Assembly (NCBI GenBank): GCA_018263405.1
Contig: JAANXG010000155.1
Location: 1-7,007 of the forward strand
DNA length: 7,007 nucleotides
DNA from: Gammaproteobacteria bacterium
Lineage (GTDB): Bacteria > Pseudomonadota > Gammaproteobacteria > Arenicellales > JAANXG01
Direction: 5' to 3'
A program made the translations under genes and the position numbers. This document shows positions 4,868 to 7,007 of the stretch, one piece after another; the first letter of the stretch is position 1; the number at the start of each line of letters is the position of its first letter. Below the pieces are notes generated by a model, which was given only the letters and a program-made list of their open reading frames with translations, had not been told where the DNA came from and did no database searches.

Positions 4868-6715
4868 ATGGCTCAATTTGATTTTTCCGAGGGCGTAAAA
4901 CACCTGTCCCGTGCGATGACCACGGGCTCTGACAGTGTGCCCTTCATAGCCCAGATGCACGAGTTTTCCATGCGGGAAAGCGGCACTCCCGGTGACGAGT
5001 TTTATACCGATGCCAAAAAATTTGTGCGCGGTGTCTGTGAAACCGCGGAGCGATTCGGTTTTGATACGCCCTCATTTATCTGGGATGCATACAACGTTGA
5101 AGCGGAAGCGCTGGGCTGCACCCTGGTCAAATTCAAGGACAAGGCGCCGGCTATTGAGAATTCCGACCCTCTGATCAAAACGGAAAAGGACCTGGCCAGG
5201 CTGAAGGCACCGGATCCATACTCCTCCGGGCGTATGCCGATGGTGCTCGAGATCATGCATGAAATCAAAGGCCAGGCGGGTATGACGCCTCTGCCTGGTT
5301 ACTGTGCACCGTTCACCCTGGCGTCTCATGTCATGACGTTTGAAAACTTGATTGTTCAGATACAGGAGAGCCCCGGGTTTGTGCACAAGGTGATGAGCTT
5401 TTTGGTAGACGAAGTACTGGCCCCCTATTTGAATGTCCTGCTGAAGGAATTTCCCGACGCTCCGGTGGCCGATGGGTCAGATGCCGTGGCCTCGTTACCG
5501 TTCATTACCCAGGACATGCTGGATGAATTCGCGCTGGGCTACATCGAGAGGTTGCAACAGCAGACCATTCGAACGGCAATTTGCGACAACTGGTGGGGTG
5601 ATTCCTATTCGGATGATCTCCATCGTTTCTGGGAGCAGAAGCTGCGCGCCACGCCGCCGTATCTGAAGGTCCAGGATCCGGATCTGTTCAAGGTCGGTGT
5701 ACAGCCCGTGATCGACTATGCCAAGGCGAACAATCTGCCCGTGGTGCTCGGTGTTGATAACAACGTCTTTCAAAACGGCCCCAGCGCGGAAATTGAAATG
5801 CGTATCCACGAATACATGGAGGCCATCGAGGAAATTGGTAAGGGCGCCTTGTACTTGTGTTCCCTGAGCGCAGTCACACCGGCTGAAAACGTCGAAATAG
5901 CCGTGAAAGCGGCGAAGCAGTTCCGCGCCGGTGATCGACCCTACGCCGGGCTGCGCCGTGCCGGTACGCCGGAAGCGCGTGGCGAAGCAGAGGAAACCCC
6001 CACCACCGTGGATATGGCGGCCGGTGGCGCCGCGTTCGCCGCCGCACAGGCTGAGGCCACCGAAGAGGATCAGTTGCTCGATCAGATATTTGATGCGGTA
6101 CTTGATCAGGAGGCCCGGGAAACCGCACAACTGGTTGAAAAAGCATTGGAAAAAAATATGGATGTCCATGAAATTCTCAACGAGGGCCTGATTGTCCCCA
6201 TGGACGAAGTCGGCGACGAATTTTCCGAGGGCAAGATATTTGTGCCGGAAATGCTGATGGCCGCACGGGCCATGAAAGCCGGGCTCGAAGTCCTGCGTCC
6301 TATCCTGAGTCAAACCGGCGCACCCGACAAGGGCAAGGTTATGCTGTCCACTGTACAGGGAGACGTTCACGACATCGGTAAAAACCTCGTGGGCATGATG
6401 CTGGAAGGCGCCGGTTATGGAGTAGTGGATCTGGGTGTCAACAAAACGCCGGAGGAAATCCTGGATATGGCAAATGAACTCAAACCCCACGTGGTGGGGT
6501 TATCGGCGCTGCTCACGACGTCAATGCCTTCCATGCAGAAAACCGTCGCCCTGTTTAAAGAGGTCAAGTCTGAATTTCCCGTTATCGTTGGTGGCGCGCC
6601 GGTTACCCAGGAATTTGCGGATGTGATCGAAGCCGATGGATATGGCGAAAATGCACCAATGGCGGTTGAAACCGTACACCGCCTCGTCGACTCACAACTG
6701 CGCCGGGTGGTGTAA
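4868..6715 (+). CDS. UroD-like methyltransferase fused to a corrinoid-binding domain
   Basis: The 615-residue protein joins two modules. Residues 1 to about 355 form a uroporphyrinogen-decarboxylase-like barrel of the MtaA/MtbA type, with segments such as GYCAPFTLASHVM (144-156), VADGSDAVAS (200-209), AICDNWWGDSYSDD (237-250) and VVLGVDNNV. An Ala/Glu-rich linker (about 365-400) follows. Residues about 402-615 are a corrinoid protein like MtaC/MtbC/MtgC: a helical cap (EKALEKNMDVHEILNEGLIV, VPEMLMAARAMKAGL) and a B12-binding fold with DVHDIGKN, giving the D499-x-H501-x-x-G504 motif whose His ligates cobalt. Such proteins usually demethylate a substrate onto cobalt(I), for later transfer to tetrahydrofolate. 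The substrate cannot be read from sequence. The usual H-x-C zinc motif appears as A237-I-C239. The next gene is a truncated pterin methyltransferase, the expected partner. The gene is intact and cytoplasmic. Confidence 0.88.
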   Translation: MAQFDFSEGVKHLSRAMTTGSDSVPFIAQMHEFSMRESGTPGDEFYTDAKKFVRGVCETAERFGFDTPSFIWDAYNVEAEALGCTLVKFKDKAPAIENSDPLIKTEKDLARLKAPDPYSSGRMPMVLEIMHEIKGQAGMTPLPGYCAPFTLASHVMTFENLIVQIQESPGFVHKVMSFLVDEVLAPYLNVLLKEFPDAPVADGSDAVASLPFITQDMLDEFALGYIERLQQQTIRTAICDNWWGDSYSDDLHRFWEQKLRATPPYLKVQDPDLFKVGVQPVIDYAKANNLPVVLGVDNNVFQNGPSAEIEMRIHEYMEAIEEIGKGALYLCSLSAVTPAENVEIAVKAAKQFRAGDRPYAGLRRAGTPEARGEAEETPTTVDMAAGGAAFAAAQAEATEEDQLLDQIFDAVLDQEARETAQLVEKALEKNMDVHEILNEGLIVPMDEVGDEFSEGKIFVPEMLMAARAMKAGLEVLRPILSQTGAPDKGKVMLSTVQGDVHDIGKNLVGMMLEGAGYGVVDLGVNKTPEEILDMANELKPHVVGLSALLTTSMPSMQKTVALFKEVKSEFPVIVGGAPVTQEFADVIEADGYGENAPMAVETVHRLVDSQLRRVV

Positions 6716-6735
6716 AGGCAATTGGGGTAGCTATT

Positions 6736-6739
6736 AGGA
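6736..6739 (+). promoter_or_regulatory. Ribosome binding site of the truncated pterin methyltransferase
   Basis: AGGA, 8 nt before the GTG at 6748. It supports the GTG start and shows the gene was once translated as the second gene after the corrinoid fusion. Confidence 0.45.
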
Positions 6740-6747
6740 CGCTTACC

Positions 6748-6876
6748 GTGGTCTCATCCGCCGGCCGGGAAGTCGTCATCGGTTTTGATCGGCCCTTCGT
6801 GGTTATCGGTGAACGAATCGACCGGACGGGACGCAAGATCCTGGCCAAAGAGATGTTTTCATTCGTCGGCTGTTAA
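6748..6876 (+). pseudogene. Truncated MtgA/MeTr-like methyltetrahydrofolate:corrinoid methyltransferase
   Basis: From the GTG at 6748 the frame gives VVSSAGREVVIGFDRPFVVI, then GERIDRTGRKILAKEM, then FSFVGC and a stop at 6874-6876. The first 36 or so residues match the N-terminus of pterin-binding methyltransferases (DHPS-like barrel; MtgA, MeTr, the pterin domain of MetH), which usually read GERINPTGRK. These enzymes are normally 260-350 residues and exchange methyl groups between a corrinoid protein and tetrahydrofolate, so this was the natural partner of the upstream fusion, 32 nt away. The rest is lost: the frame leaves family sequence at about 6850, where a 32-bp block also present upstream of phnX begins and supplies the stop. 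The conserved Asn-Pro after GERI has become Asp-Arg, a further sign of decay. Confidence 0.7.
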
Positions 6877-6883
6877 TCTTAGT
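6852..6883 (+). repeat. 32-bp direct repeat, copy 2, at the truncation point
   Basis: Matches 3090-3121 at 29 of 32 positions in the same orientation. This copy begins where the pterin methyltransferase frame loses similarity to its family, and it contributes the codons FSFVGC and the stop. Sequence to the left (GATCCTGG... at 6837 against GATCCTTG... at 3078) may extend the match weakly with a 3-nt gap. Sequence to the right differs completely between copies. Confidence 0.8.
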
Positions 6884-6913
6884 ACCCTTGGGCATAAATA
6901 CACACACGTTCAG

Positions 6914-7007
6914 AGCGTCTCCAAAGTGCCAATGCAAGGCGCGCTTCGCAGGGAATGGCGAGCCCTTTTCAAGAAGCGCAACGCCGCAGTGGCGCTTTGG
7001 AGGCGCT
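6914..7007. repeat. 94-bp imperfect palindrome, MITE- or REP-like
   Basis: The arms 6914-6931 (AGCGTCTCCAAAGTGCCA) and 6990-7007 (TGGCGCTTTGGAGGCGCT) are inverted repeats matching at 16 of 18 positions. An inner pair, GCGCTTC at 6941-6947 and GAAGCGC at 6973-6979, continues the symmetry. The whole could fold into one long interrupted hairpin. It holds no gene. The window ends exactly at the outer arm, as a contig might when it stops at a repeated element. Possible readings are a small non-autonomous element or a repetitive extragenic palindrome; a rho-independent terminator is less likely because no T-run is visible. Confidence 0.65.

Noticed and set aside
5495..6490. A 331-codon open frame on the minus strand opposite the fusion methyltransferase
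   Set aside because: It is antisense to a gene with clear domain motifs, its own sequence is rich in His, Phe and Cys without family resemblance, and it has no credible start signal.
6871..6883. GTTAATC in the 32-bp repeat as an integron attC core site
   Set aside because: The attC core needs GTT followed by three purines and a pyrimidine; here the sixth base is T, and no paired inverse core is found at a suitable distance.
1..7007. CRISPR arrays, tRNA and rRNA genes
   Set aside because: No regularly spaced repeats and no cloverleaf or ribosomal RNA signature were found on either strand by reading.

Overview
The window looks like accessory DNA from a proteobacterium, perhaps a gammaproteobacterium. 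This rests on codon style, the gene families and the IS types; no rRNA or marker gene confirms it. Five genes carry the biology: three phosphonate or regulator genes on the minus strand, and two corrinoid methyltransferase genes on the plus strand, one of them cut short. Decayed mobile DNA lies on the left, and repeat structures lie on the right.

Layout. Positions 1-110 hold the inside of a Crp/Fnr-type regulator (minus strand), cut by the window edge and by adjacent IS-like DNA. Positions about 200-850 hold a broken insertion-sequence mosaic: an IS91-type transposase remnant whose reading frame runs into the last codons of an IstB (IS21 helper) protein. Next come phnW (2-aminoethylphosphonate:pyruvate aminotransferase, 1008-2222) and phnX (phosphonoacetaldehyde hydrolase, 2226-3074). 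They form a tight two-gene unit transcribed leftward in the order phnX-phnW. Together they convert 2-aminoethylphosphonate (AEP) to acetaldehyde and phosphate. A MocR/GabR-type regulator (3236-4732) lies upstream on the same strand.

Divergent from the regulator is a 615-residue fusion of a UroD/MtaA-like methyltransferase domain and a B12-binding corrinoid domain (4868-6715). It is followed by the first ~36 codons of an MtgA/MeTr-like pterin:corrinoid methyltransferase. That gene is cut off at about 6850, exactly where a 32-bp sequence also found upstream of phnX begins. The window ends in a 94-bp imperfect palindrome.

How the parts may work together (inference): the regulator has an aminotransferase-like PLP domain and could sense AEP, a close analogue of the taurine and GABA sensed by TauR and GabR. 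A 13-base motif with a small indel occurs both in the phnX promoter region and in the regulator/methyltransferase intergenic region, which would fit co-regulation. The most interesting hypothesis is a corrinoid-dependent demethylation step feeding into AEP breakdown, for example from a methylated phosphonate. The methyl acceptor gene is broken here, and no reductive activase, transporter or acetaldehyde dehydrogenase is visible, so the pathway in this window is incomplete.
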